Below are positions 1 to 5,870 of a stretch of DNA of 8,355 nucleotides, one piece after another (positions within the stretch are counted from its first letter, which is position 1; each line of letters begins with the position of its first letter). Source of the DNA: Prevotellaceae bacterium. GTDB lineage: Bacteria; Bacteroidota; Bacteroidia; Bacteroidales; UBA932. The DNA is taken from assembly GCA_031259655.1 (NCBI GenBank), contig JAIRLF010000369.1:1-8355 (forward strand). The letters are read 5' to 3'. The notes under the pieces are model-generated. The model saw only the letters and a program-made list of their open reading frames with translations. It ran no database searches and was not told the origin of the DNA. Both the position numbers and the translations under genes were made by a program.

Positions 1-288
1 TCGGATAAAGATTTGGAGATAATAAAACCGCTTGATATCATAAGTGTTATTGCCAAATTGCCGGATTTGCAAAACATTGTCGCCACAGGATGGAAATCTG
101 TAGATACACTTATCCGACAGCTAAATCGGGCAAATATTGAAGTCGATTGCCCGAAAGTCGGCGGATGTGTTTCGTTCGCCATACAAAACCGGAAGATACG
201 CATCTATCGTATGCCTTCTTCCTCAAGAGCTTATCCTCTTTCGTTGGAGAAAAAAGCGACTGTATACGGCAATATGTTTCGAGATTAA
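1..288 (+). CDS. Uracil-DNA glycosylase family protein (TDG/Mug-like), C-terminal part
   Basis: This is the last 95 codons of a gene that begins left of the window; the frame is open from base 1 and stops with TAA at 286-288. The diagnostic piece is MPSSSRAYPL (codons from 211), which closely resembles the MPSSSAR motif of thymine-DNA glycosylase and its Mug relatives. In that family this loop inserts into the DNA minor groove beside the flipped base. Upstream, a stretch with IVATGWKSVDTL fits the strand and helix that precede it in UDG-fold enzymes. The expected role is base-excision repair: removal of uracil or related damaged bases from DNA in the cytoplasm. The catalytic N-terminal motif is outside the window, so substrate range cannot be judged. 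The protein ends soon after the YGNMFRD segment, perhaps a few residues shorter than relatives I remember. A strong terminator lies about 110 bases downstream. Confidence 0.8.
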   Translation, partial: SDKDLEIIKPLDIISVIAKLPDLQNIVATGWKSVDTLIRQLNRANIEVDCPKVGGCVSFAIQNRKIRIYRMPSSSRAYPLSLEKKATVYGNMFRD

Positions 289-323
289 GACTAAAAGTTT
301 GACCGGCGCAAGCTATTCATTCT

Positions 324-355
324 ATTGCAGATTAGCAAAATTGTGTTCACCTTTG
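324..355 (+). promoter_or_regulatory. Possible Bacteroides-type promoter
   Basis: ATTG at 324-327 and CACCTTTG at 348-355 are separated by 20 bases. They match the Bacteroidota sigma-factor consensus (TTTG, then 19-21 bases, then TAnnTTTG) at 3 of 4 and 7 of 8 positions. No protein gene follows. A transcript from here would run only about 80 bases to the terminator at 399-443 and would contain a small TACC/GGTA hairpin at 370-384. It may be a chance match. Confidence 0.25.
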
Positions 356-398
356 CGCCGCCAAACTGTTACCTGTTTGAGGTATCGCCAACCGATTA

Positions 399-443
399 AA
401 AGAAAACTTCATTATTATTATTGAAGTTTTCTTTCTTTTTTTT
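399..443 (+). terminator. Intrinsic terminator after the glycosylase gene
   Basis: A 13-bp inverted repeat (arms 399-411 and 422-434, centred on AAAGAAAACTTCA / TGAAGTTTTCTTT) has a 10-base AT-rich loop. It is followed, after one C, by eight T residues at 436-443. The U-tract on the plus strand is strong, so it should end transcription from the glycosylase gene. On the minus strand only a short T run follows, so it could act weakly in that direction too. Confidence 0.85.
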
Positions 444-470
444 GCAATTAAAAAAATAGTTGTACCTTTG
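441..470 (+). promoter_or_regulatory. Bacteroides-type promoter before the small RNA candidate
   Basis: TTTG at 441-444 and TACCTTTG at 463-470 match the -33 and -7 elements of Bacteroidota housekeeping promoters exactly; the spacing is 18 bases, one below the usual 19-21. The -33 element overlaps the end of the terminator's T-tract. Transcription would start near 476-478 and read into the structured stretch that ends at 551. Confidence 0.6.
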
Positions 471-475
471 CAGCG

Positions 476-551
476 TCATACGGAATGTATGGAAGGCGAT
501 TCTACGGATTCGCACATCGCAGGGGGGTTACTTACTCCCCTACTGCTTTTT
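476..551 (+). ncRNA. Candidate small RNA with its own promoter and terminator
   Basis: A transcript of about 75 bases is bracketed by a good promoter (441-470) and a hairpin followed by five T residues (547-551). It would fold into three stems. The first is CATAC/GTATG around 477-491. The second is GCGA/TCGC around 496-513. The third is a strong G-rich stem from GCAG plus a G run (519-527) pairing with CCCC and CTGC (537-546). The stretch is much richer in G and C than its surroundings. No plus-strand gene follows, because the next gene is convergent, so a riboswitch or leader role on this strand is unlikely and a trans-acting or antisense RNA fits better. I do not recognise the family. A minus-strand promoter-like box at 599-606 points back across the locus. 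Confidence 0.45.
519..551 (+). terminator. Intrinsic terminator of the small RNA candidate
   Basis: GCAG at 519-522 pairs with CTGC at 543-546, and the G run at 523-526 pairs with CCCC at 537-540, leaving a two-base bulge (TA) on the 3' side. An alternative register pairs AGGGG with CCCCT directly. Five T residues follow at 547-551. This is a typical rho-independent layout on the plus strand. Confidence 0.6.
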
Positions 552-598
552 ATAAAACAATCGTATCTTTCCTTTTTCATAAATCCAAACTTCATCTG

Positions 599-606
599 CA
601 AAGGTA
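599..606 (-). promoter_or_regulatory. Possible minus-strand -7 box opposing the small RNA
   Basis: Read on the minus strand this is TACCTTTG, a perfect -7 element. No clear TTTG lies at the proper distance upstream; the nearest ATTG is 26 bases away. If active, it would produce RNA antisense to the small RNA candidate. The rest of 552-700 holds only AT-rich DNA and a 6-bp inverted repeat (AGCAAT/ATTGCT, about 632-654), with no gene that I can support. Confidence 0.3.
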
Positions 607-700
607 ATAATTTTGCGTTCTCTATCATCCAGCAATCTTTTTTTGCGTATAAATTGCTATAGATTTGAATATTGTGAGTTTTCGGACAAATACTAATTAA

Positions 701-1756
701 TTAATTCAGGGCGAATATGCCGACGACGGGATTATGGTCGGAATGTTGATAGTTTTTATCTATTCTTTCCGTGCGTATAAGTTTGACATTGGGAGATATC
801 AGAAAAAAATCGAGCAGGGTTTCTTTAGTTTTGCCTTTAACGTAAGGGACGTCTAAAAATCTGTTAGTTGGTTTACCGTCCGAAATCCATTTCCATTGCG
901 GAGGCATAAAATTGTCGGGAATCCGGAGCGGGGCAAAATATTCGGTAGAAATGTCGATATATGCTTTTGCGTTTTCGAGAGGCGGGATTTGATTCCAGTC
1001 GCCGCCGGCAATGACATAATTGCCTCTCTCATATTCCGATATAATAAAATCTTTCAGCGCAAGCATTTCTTCGCGTCGCTGTTCGCCCTCGTCGTCGAAA
1101 GCCGAATTATGGGTGTTTATCAAGACAAGTTGTTTGCCGTTGTCAAGTGGATATCGGCACATCACAAAACATCTGTCGAGCAGAAAAAGGCTTTTTGGAA
1201 ACGATTGCCGCATCGGATACGAATAACGTACGCTTTGCGAGGGCACATACCGGCTCAAAGTCAGAATACCCGACTCGACTTTCCCCATCGGGGAAACAAG
1301 GGGTACGGGAACAAAAAACACGTTGTAGTTTATTCCGTAAAACGACAGGTACGAAGGTTTTTTATCAGAGATTCGAGACAACATGTCTATCTTATACGAG
1401 CGAGTCGAAGCCCTGTCGACCTCTTGCAAAAAGATGAAATCGGCGGAATTATCTGCAATAAACGAGGTTATAGCCGCGAGGTTTTGCAGGGCGGCTGTTT
1501 TGCAGGTTCTTGTTTTCGAGCCTCCGTCGTAGAAAAAGTCCATCGCACTGTCCAAACCGGCATAGCCTGTGTTCCATGTCAGGATTTCGATTGTGTCGAG
1601 ATGCAAGGCGGCTGCTTCCGGCATGTTTGTCAAAACGGTAGCCTTGTCGGGCTTGTAGTCGGTCAGGATAATCATCAGAAAAAACAAAATGCAAGCCGAC
1701 AGGACAAAAAAACTCGCTACCTGCAGGATTTTCGATATTTTACCGAATGTTGTCAT
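701..1756 (-). CDS. Membrane-anchored endonuclease/exonuclease/phosphatase (EEP) family protein
   Basis: The 351-residue protein has one hydrophobic segment (about residues 11-31) and then an EEP/DNase I-fold domain, probably facing the periplasm. The metal and catalytic motifs are all present: WN at 61-62, QE at 111-112, NTH at 214-216, GDWN at 252-255, an aspartate at 316 and SDH at 339-341. It should therefore be an active Mg-dependent phosphodiesterase or phosphatase. The family acts on DNA, RNA, phospholipids or phosphorylated sugars, and the substrate cannot be told here. I chose the ATG at 1756 because it overlaps the TGA of the upstream gene as ATGA. The frame is open upstream to 1852, but that would run about 100 bases into the neighbour. 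It is the second gene of a two-gene operon, and the overlap suggests translational coupling. Confidence 0.85.
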   Translation of the reverse strand: MTTFGKISKILQVASFFVLSACILFFLMIILTDYKPDKATVLTNMPEAAALHLDTIEILTWNTGYAGLDSAMDFFYDGGSKTRTCKTAALQNLAAITSFIADNSADFIFLQEVDRASTRSYKIDMLSRISDKKPSYLSFYGINYNVFFVPVPLVSPMGKVESGILTLSRYVPSQSVRYSYPMRQSFPKSLFLLDRCFVMCRYPLDNGKQLVLINTHNSAFDDEGEQRREEMLALKDFIISEYERGNYVIAGGDWNQIPPLENAKAYIDISTEYFAPLRIPDNFMPPQWKWISDGKPTNRFLDVPYVKGKTKETLLDFFLISPNVKLIRTERIDKNYQHSDHNPVVGIFALN

Positions 1757-3012
1757 CGGGTTGAACTGCTTTTGCAGTATAGTTTTACCGAAAAGAAGAC
1801 GAACAAAACAAATACGATACAAGCAAAGAAAACAGTTGTCCATTTGCTGCATCTGTAATTTTCGGCGATTATGTCCTCCGGATTTTTCGACAACAAATCT
1901 TTCAGCCCATCTACCGAAGGCGCGTCATTAATATTCCATTTTTTCAACACAGTATTATCTTTCAACAAGATGATACCCGGATTCGAGCGCGCCATACTTT
2001 TCAAAACCGTCGCGTCTGTCGCATAAACAGGATATTTTGCTTTAGTTTTTTGCAAATATGCAAGGTTTGCCTGCTCGGACGAACCTGATAACATCATAAA
2101 ATTGATATTGTTATCGACCGAATAGTTATAGAGTTCGTTCAATGTCCCCGAGTTTTTCAGTTTTGCATTATTGATGTCGGCAGAAGTGATGAATATCAGT
2201 AAGCCTCCCCGTTCAAAAAGATTTTCGTGAATAGATTCGCCTGTCTCCAACGAAGTGATAGAAAAATCCTTTGTAGGAGGCACATATCCTCTTTTCAACA
2301 ATTTCGGGGCGGGAGAGTCGACATAAGTCCAAGTGTCGTCGGGCAGATTGTCGAGCGTGAATGTCTCCTGTTTTCCTTCTTTTGAGTAGATGAAAGTACT
2401 TTTTTCGTAAACATCCGCCGGAGCGCCTTCGGGAAAAATCATTCCTTCGGGGATATTCGTCCCAACCTTATATGCCATAAAATCAATGAACGGCAGATGT
2501 CGGTATGCGTATATCGAAATACCCGACGAAGCAAGCAGCAAAAATACGGCGATAATCCATTCCGTTTTATTTTCAAATATTTGCCTGTAATTTCTCCGTT
2601 CGATAAAAGTATATACGACAAACGGCATGATAACAAGATTTTTGTAGAACGTTTGCCAATTGGTCAGCTTGATTGCGTCGCCGAAACACCCGCAATCCTG
2701 TACGGCGTCCGTTATTGCAAGTATCAGGGTTAGAACCGTCATAAACGACATAAACAATATCGCTCCCAAAGAAGCTGTTTTAATCCTCAATCCGAAAAGA
2801 AAACATAATCCGATTATCAACTCGACCGTAGCGAGCAAAATCCCGAAAAACAAGGCTCCCGACTCTAAAACCGAGACCCCGAACGCTTCGAAATATTCGC
2901 CGAATTTAATCTCCGAACCAATGGGGTCTATAGCTTTGACATAACCCGAAAATATGAATAACAGCCCGATAGCTATCCGCGTTACTGTTCTAATGATGCA
3001 TCTTATATCCAT
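1753..3012 (-). CDS. DoxX/MauE-like membrane protein with thioredoxin-like tail (BT_3928-type)
   Basis: The 419-residue protein starts with four predicted membrane helices (about 12-28, 52-75, 82-101, 122-138). It has a CGCFGD motif at 107-112 in the loop between the third and fourth, as in MauE/DoxX-like quinone- or disulfide-linked membrane proteins. A fifth helix spans 152-170. Next comes a soluble region (about 245-375) that reads like a thioredoxin/TlpA fold, with the RSNPGIILL strand around its proline at 345 but no CXXC active site. A last helix lies at 390-411. It resembles the Bacteroides BT_3928 family, whose function is not established. I start at ATG 3012; an upstream in-frame TTG at 3042 would add ten residues and is less likely. 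It is the first gene of the operon, overlapping the EEP gene by four bases. Confidence 0.8.
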   Translation of the reverse strand: MDIRCIIRTVTRIAIGLLFIFSGYVKAIDPIGSEIKFGEYFEAFGVSVLESGALFFGILLATVELIIGLCFLFGLRIKTASLGAILFMSFMTVLTLILAITDAVQDCGCFGDAIKLTNWQTFYKNLVIMPFVVYTFIERRNYRQIFENKTEWIIAVFLLLASSGISIYAYRHLPFIDFMAYKVGTNIPEGMIFPEGAPADVYEKSTFIYSKEGKQETFTLDNLPDDTWTYVDSPAPKLLKRGYVPPTKDFSITSLETGESIHENLFERGGLLIFITSADINNAKLKNSGTLNELYNYSVDNNINFMMLSGSSEQANLAYLQKTKAKYPVYATDATVLKSMARSNPGIILLKDNTVLKKWNINDAPSVDGLKDLLSKNPEDIIAENYRCSKWTTVFFACIVFVLFVFFSVKLYCKSSSTR

Positions 3013-3046
3013 AATAACAACCGTTTTTATATTACTTTTCAAGGCG

Positions 3047-3079
3047 TAAAATTAGTAATAATTATTTATTCCCAACAAA
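3047..3079 (-). promoter_or_regulatory. Probable promoter of the DoxX-EEP operon
   Basis: On the minus strand TTTG (3076-3079) is followed after 21 bases by TAATTTTA (3047-3054), which matches the -7 consensus TAnnTTTG except for the last base. Transcription would begin near 3040, giving a leader of about 28 bases before the ATG at 3012. Confidence 0.45.
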
Positions 3080-3129
3080 TATGGGTGTACGACAAAATTC
3101 CCTTTTTATTAAACAATCTTGAAATTTTC

Positions 3130-3158
3130 AATCCGACAGGAACTAAAACCGTCGGATT
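3130..3158. repeat. 8-bp inverted repeat upstream of the DoxX operon
   Basis: AATCCGAC (3130-3137) and GTCGGATT (3151-3158) are perfect inverted copies around a 13-base spacer. There is no good T-tract on either side, so it is a weak terminator at best. It could be an operator for the operon promoter about 50 bases away, or part of a dispersed intergenic repeat. Confidence 0.5.
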
Positions 3159-3207
3159 TTGCACGTTAGGGCATTCTTATCAATAGAAAAAAGATTACAA
3201 ACAAACC

Positions 3208-3227
3208 AAAAATCTCCGTAGGAGATT
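3208..3227 (-). terminator. Terminator after the S41 lipoprotein gene
   Basis: AATCTCC (3211-3217) and GGAGATT (3221-3227) form a 7-bp stem with a 3-base loop. Read on the minus strand the stem runs into five T residues (opposite 3208-3212). It lies about 80 bases past the stop of the S41 gene and before the next promoter, as expected for a terminator separating the two minus-strand units. Confidence 0.5.
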
Positions 3228-3289
3228 CACATCTATGAACGATAAACAATGTGAAACCCATTCTTAGTTCTTAACTCTTAGTTTTTAAC
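3211..3289. repeat. Composite intergenic repeat: two hairpins and a 14-bp tandem
   Basis: Three repeats lie side by side. The AATCTCC/GGAGATT hairpin (3211-3227) shares two bases with TTCACAT (3226-3232), which pairs with ATGTGAA (3249-3255). Then TCTTAGTTCTTAAC (3262-3275) repeats as TCTTAGTTTTTAAC (3276-3289) with one change. The compact palindromic build resembles dispersed REP-like elements of bacterial intergenic DNA; that is an inference, as no second copy is in this window. Confidence 0.5.
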
Positions 3290-3305
3290 TCTAAACCGGG
3301 GCAGA

Positions 3306-5639
3306 TTATAAATCAATCATTTCGATAGCTTTTTCGAGCAATTCGTCGCGTTGTTCAATTATTCCTTTTATCGTCGGATAAATCTCAATATCAGGTATAA
3401 CACTTGCTTTTTGTGTCAATGTTCCGTCCGGATTATATATGCCGAAATTACTCATTTGCGACATCAAACCTCCGGGCAGGTGAATTTCCTGTACATCGTC
3501 GGAACCGGATGTTACCGAACCGATTATCGTAGCGTTTGGAATTGCTTTGAATGCCATGGCGACATACTCGCTCCTGCCACGAGTTGTTTCGTCTACAATG
3601 ACAATGAGTTTGCCTCTGTAATAACTCGTATCGCTTGTTAGTTTCGAAATATTAAAAGTTGACGATATGGCAAATTCGCCGGGATTAGTAAGGCTTCCTG
3701 TGGCAATCTTCACAAAATTCGTAGTTTGAGGTACGAATTTTGCCAGCAACTTGAAAAGGACAAGAAAATCAAATGACGCTCTCATATCAATGATTATGCC
3801 TTTGGTATCTTTTATGTTTTCCCATATTGCCGAAAAATCTTTACCGTCAGGGATTAAGTTCGGGTCTAACCATGCAATATCCTCTCTTATAAACGTAAGG
3901 CAAGTGTCCGGACTGTTTCTGCTTCTGCTATACAAAAGTTCCTGATACGGATATGTTTTTAATTGTATTGTTTTCTTTTCATTACGAAGAACATCAACCG
4001 TGATAAGCGAATCGTTGGTTCTGAGCAAATCAAAAGCGATATTCCTGAATTTGACGGGATTATTTGCTCCCGGCGTTATTTTCAACCTTTCTTTGACAAT
4101 ATTTTCGACAGGATTACTGTTTATCGACAAGATTACATCGCCGATTTGAAGTTCTGTTTTCGGCATTGTGTTTTTCGTTGATGATGTTGATGATGTAACC
4201 TGCAAAAAATCAGTAACAACAGCCTTGCCTTCGATAAACCGGATTTCTATCGGAGCCTGATTCATTCCCAAATATCTGTTTAATATTTCCGGCACAATCC
4301 ATTCTTCGTCCGGTTTTCCCGAATATTTCCATACGTTTGAATTTCCCGAATACTCCCATACGTATGCATTTGTATCATCAATTTCGGAAACTAATTTCAA
4401 AACAGAAAACAAATATTCCGTTTCATCATTTGCATTAACAAATTGAGGAATAAATTCTTCCAACACCTTTCCCCAGTCTTTTTCGAGCAGGTTTTTATAC
4501 GGATAATAATACTGTACAATATTCCAGTAGCGGAATAATGTCAAAAGACGAAATCCTGCGTCGGGATATTTCATTGCCGTATATTTGTTTTCATTTTTCG
4601 AAACATATTTGCGAAGTGTAAAATCCGTTAAATAATAGTGTTCGTTTGTCTTTTTGACGTTTTTTATTTTTAACAATTCGGCGACTAATTTTTTCGACAG
4701 ATTATTTTCATTAATCCAACTTAAATCGGGTTTGATTTTAATATCGGCGCTATCTGTTATAACCTGAACACTTTGCAAACGTTTTTTGCTGTAAAAAAGT
4801 TTCTGAAACCAATTGAGCTTGTTTTGCCGTAATTTACCAAAATCGCTTATCCATTTCGTCAAAATTTTATCTCTTTCTTTCTTTGATGAGGCGTTCATTA
4901 TTTTCGGTAAAATCCGAAATAGTTCATAGTCCATATTATATTCGCCTCGAGCGACATTCGGATGATAGTATTTCAGAAATCCCCATACCTGTCCCAGTGT
5001 TTTAATATTCTCTATGCTGTTGTCATTAAGCGATATTGACGAAATACGCGAACCGGAATCAAACTCAGTGTCCGTCTGTGCCGGATATTCTGTTTTATAC
5101 GATTTCGTTTTGTTTATATCCTTTCCGTCAATTTTGATTTTCAGATTGTCAAGCCATATTTGTCCCGTATCTTTCAAAAATACGCCCACTGTGATATTGT
5201 TTGTACGTAAAGGGTTTAATTTCAACGTTATTTTATACTTTGTCCAATCGGTTGCGCCCGTTATTTTCTGTCTTGTAGTTTGTTTGGCTGTTGAGGGCAT
5301 TATACCAATCCATAATTCGGCGTCATCGGTCGCATTTTTGGTTTTTAAATATCCTGATAAACTTATTTTCTTGCCTTTATAATAATTGGGAAGTTGGTAA
5401 GATAACAACTCGTGTCCGTTATAATTGAACGACAGAGAATATTTTCCGCTTACGCGTGTAACAGAATCGGCAGCGATTCTGTAGTCGGACAAATAACTTT
5501 TCCAACCAACAGGTTTTCCCTTTTCTATTTTCTCGAAATCAAGATTAAAATCCGTCCTTTCTGTTTTTTGAACTCGACAACCTGCCAAACTTGATAAAAA
5601 CAGTATTATAAAGATGTGTTTTTTATTAATAGTCATCAT
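3306..5639 (-). CDS. S41-family peptidase-like lipoprotein, probably catalytically inactive
   Basis: The 777-residue protein has a lipoprotein signal with lipobox LAGC (cysteine 21), so it should be anchored in the envelope. Residues about 30-172 look like a beta-sandwich carbohydrate-binding-type module. A helical region follows, then a PDZ-like segment (about 465-560, with LQIGDVILSINSNPV), then the S41 core (about 575-760). The closing part (LPGG, IYNPDGT, IPDIEIYPT) is typical of large Bacteroidota S41 proteins. Two key residues differ from what I recall of the family: the DTHA-type histidine is asparagine 424 (DDTNA), and the nucleophile serine position in the DETTxSxxE-type segment is glycine 688 (DETTRGRSE). 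Peptidase activity is therefore doubtful; a binding or regulatory role is possible. The gene is monocistronic, with its own promoter and terminator. Start is the first of two adjacent ATGs. Confidence 0.85.
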   Translation of the reverse strand: MMTINKKHIFIILFLSSLAGCRVQKTERTDFNLDFEKIEKGKPVGWKSYLSDYRIAADSVTRVSGKYSLSFNYNGHELLSYQLPNYYKGKKISLSGYLKTKNATDDAELWIGIMPSTAKQTTRQKITGATDWTKYKITLKLNPLRTNNITVGVFLKDTGQIWLDNLKIKIDGKDINKTKSYKTEYPAQTDTEFDSGSRISSISLNDNSIENIKTLGQVWGFLKYYHPNVARGEYNMDYELFRILPKIMNASSKKERDKILTKWISDFGKLRQNKLNWFQKLFYSKKRLQSVQVITDSADIKIKPDLSWINENNLSKKLVAELLKIKNVKKTNEHYYLTDFTLRKYVSKNENKYTAMKYPDAGFRLLTLFRYWNIVQYYYPYKNLLEKDWGKVLEEFIPQFVNANDETEYLFSVLKLVSEIDDTNAYVWEYSGNSNVWKYSGKPDEEWIVPEILNRYLGMNQAPIEIRFIEGKAVVTDFLQVTSSTSSTKNTMPKTELQIGDVILSINSNPVENIVKERLKITPGANNPVKFRNIAFDLLRTNDSLITVDVLRNEKKTIQLKTYPYQELLYSRSRNSPDTCLTFIREDIAWLDPNLIPDGKDFSAIWENIKDTKGIIIDMRASFDFLVLFKLLAKFVPQTTNFVKIATGSLTNPGEFAISSTFNISKLTSDTSYYRGKLIVIVDETTRGRSEYVAMAFKAIPNATIIGSVTSGSDDVQEIHLPGGLMSQMSNFGIYNPDGTLTQKASVIPDIEIYPTIKGIIEQRDELLEKAIEMIDL
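4308..4361 (-). repeat. 27-bp tandem duplication inside the S41-like gene
   Basis: Residues 427-435 (VWEYSGNSN) are followed directly by 436-444 (VWKYSGKPD). The underlying 27-base units are identical at 21 positions. The repeat starts two residues after asparagine 424, in a part of the protein close to the expected active site. Confidence 0.75.
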
Positions 5640-5663
5640 TTTAATATTTTTATAATTTTAATG

Positions 5664-5694
5664 CAAAGGTATAATATTATTTTTATATTTCAGA
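5664..5694 (-). promoter_or_regulatory. Promoter of the S41-like gene
   Basis: On the minus strand TACCTTTG (5664-5671) is a perfect -7 box, with TCTG (5691-5694) 19 bases upstream as a 3-of-4 match to the -33 element. The leader would be about 20 bases. A 9-bp tandem repeat, ATTTCAGAC twice (5687-5695 and 5696-5704), covers the -33 region and could be a regulator binding site. Confidence 0.6.
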
Positions 5695-5820
5695 CATTTC
5701 AGACATTTTAAGAATGAAAAATTAATAAAGTGTCCTCTCTGCTCTTTCGTCATAGCGAGTGTATTTGACTACATCTCAAAAAAAAATTAGACAAAATGTC
5801 GCACGTATTAAAATTGTGTA

Positions 5821-5828
5821 TATATTTG
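5821..5828 (+). promoter_or_regulatory. Possible -7 box reading into the 42-bp repeat region
   Basis: TATATTTG is a perfect match to TAnnTTTG on the plus strand. The -33 element is poor (AATG at 5795-5798, 22 bases away). Transcription would begin near 5835, some 36 bases before the ATG at 5871, and could continue into the downstream DUF6261 gene. Confidence 0.35.
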
Positions 5829-5870
5829 CATAAATATTTATAAGCAACAGTTGATTTTATATTACAGATT

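Noticed and set aside
137..424. A 95-codon plus-strand frame overlapping the glycosylase end
   Set aside because: It is out of frame with the MPSSS motif and runs into the terminator hairpin.
477..513. Two ACGG motifs suggesting a guanidine-II (mini-ykkC) riboswitch
   Set aside because: The bases next to each ACGG do not form the required closing stems, and no transporter gene follows on this strand.
476..595. A 39-codon minus-strand frame antisense to the small RNA
   Set aside because: Its ATG is only three bases past the -7 box, so it would precede the likely transcription start, and its sequence follows the palindromes of the RNA.
468..662. A 64-codon plus-strand frame across the small RNA region
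   Set aside because: It starts inside the -7 box and runs through the G/C-rich hairpin and terminator; no protein-like features.
1757..1852. A 32-residue N-terminal extension of the EEP protein
   Set aside because: It would lie wholly inside the upstream DoxX-like gene; the ATGA overlap at 1753-1756 gives a far better start just before the membrane segment.
896..1858. A 320-codon open frame on the plus strand opposite the EEP gene
   Set aside because: It is antisense to a gene with all its catalytic motifs, has no recognisable domain and has a cysteine- and arginine-rich composition typical of a shadow frame.
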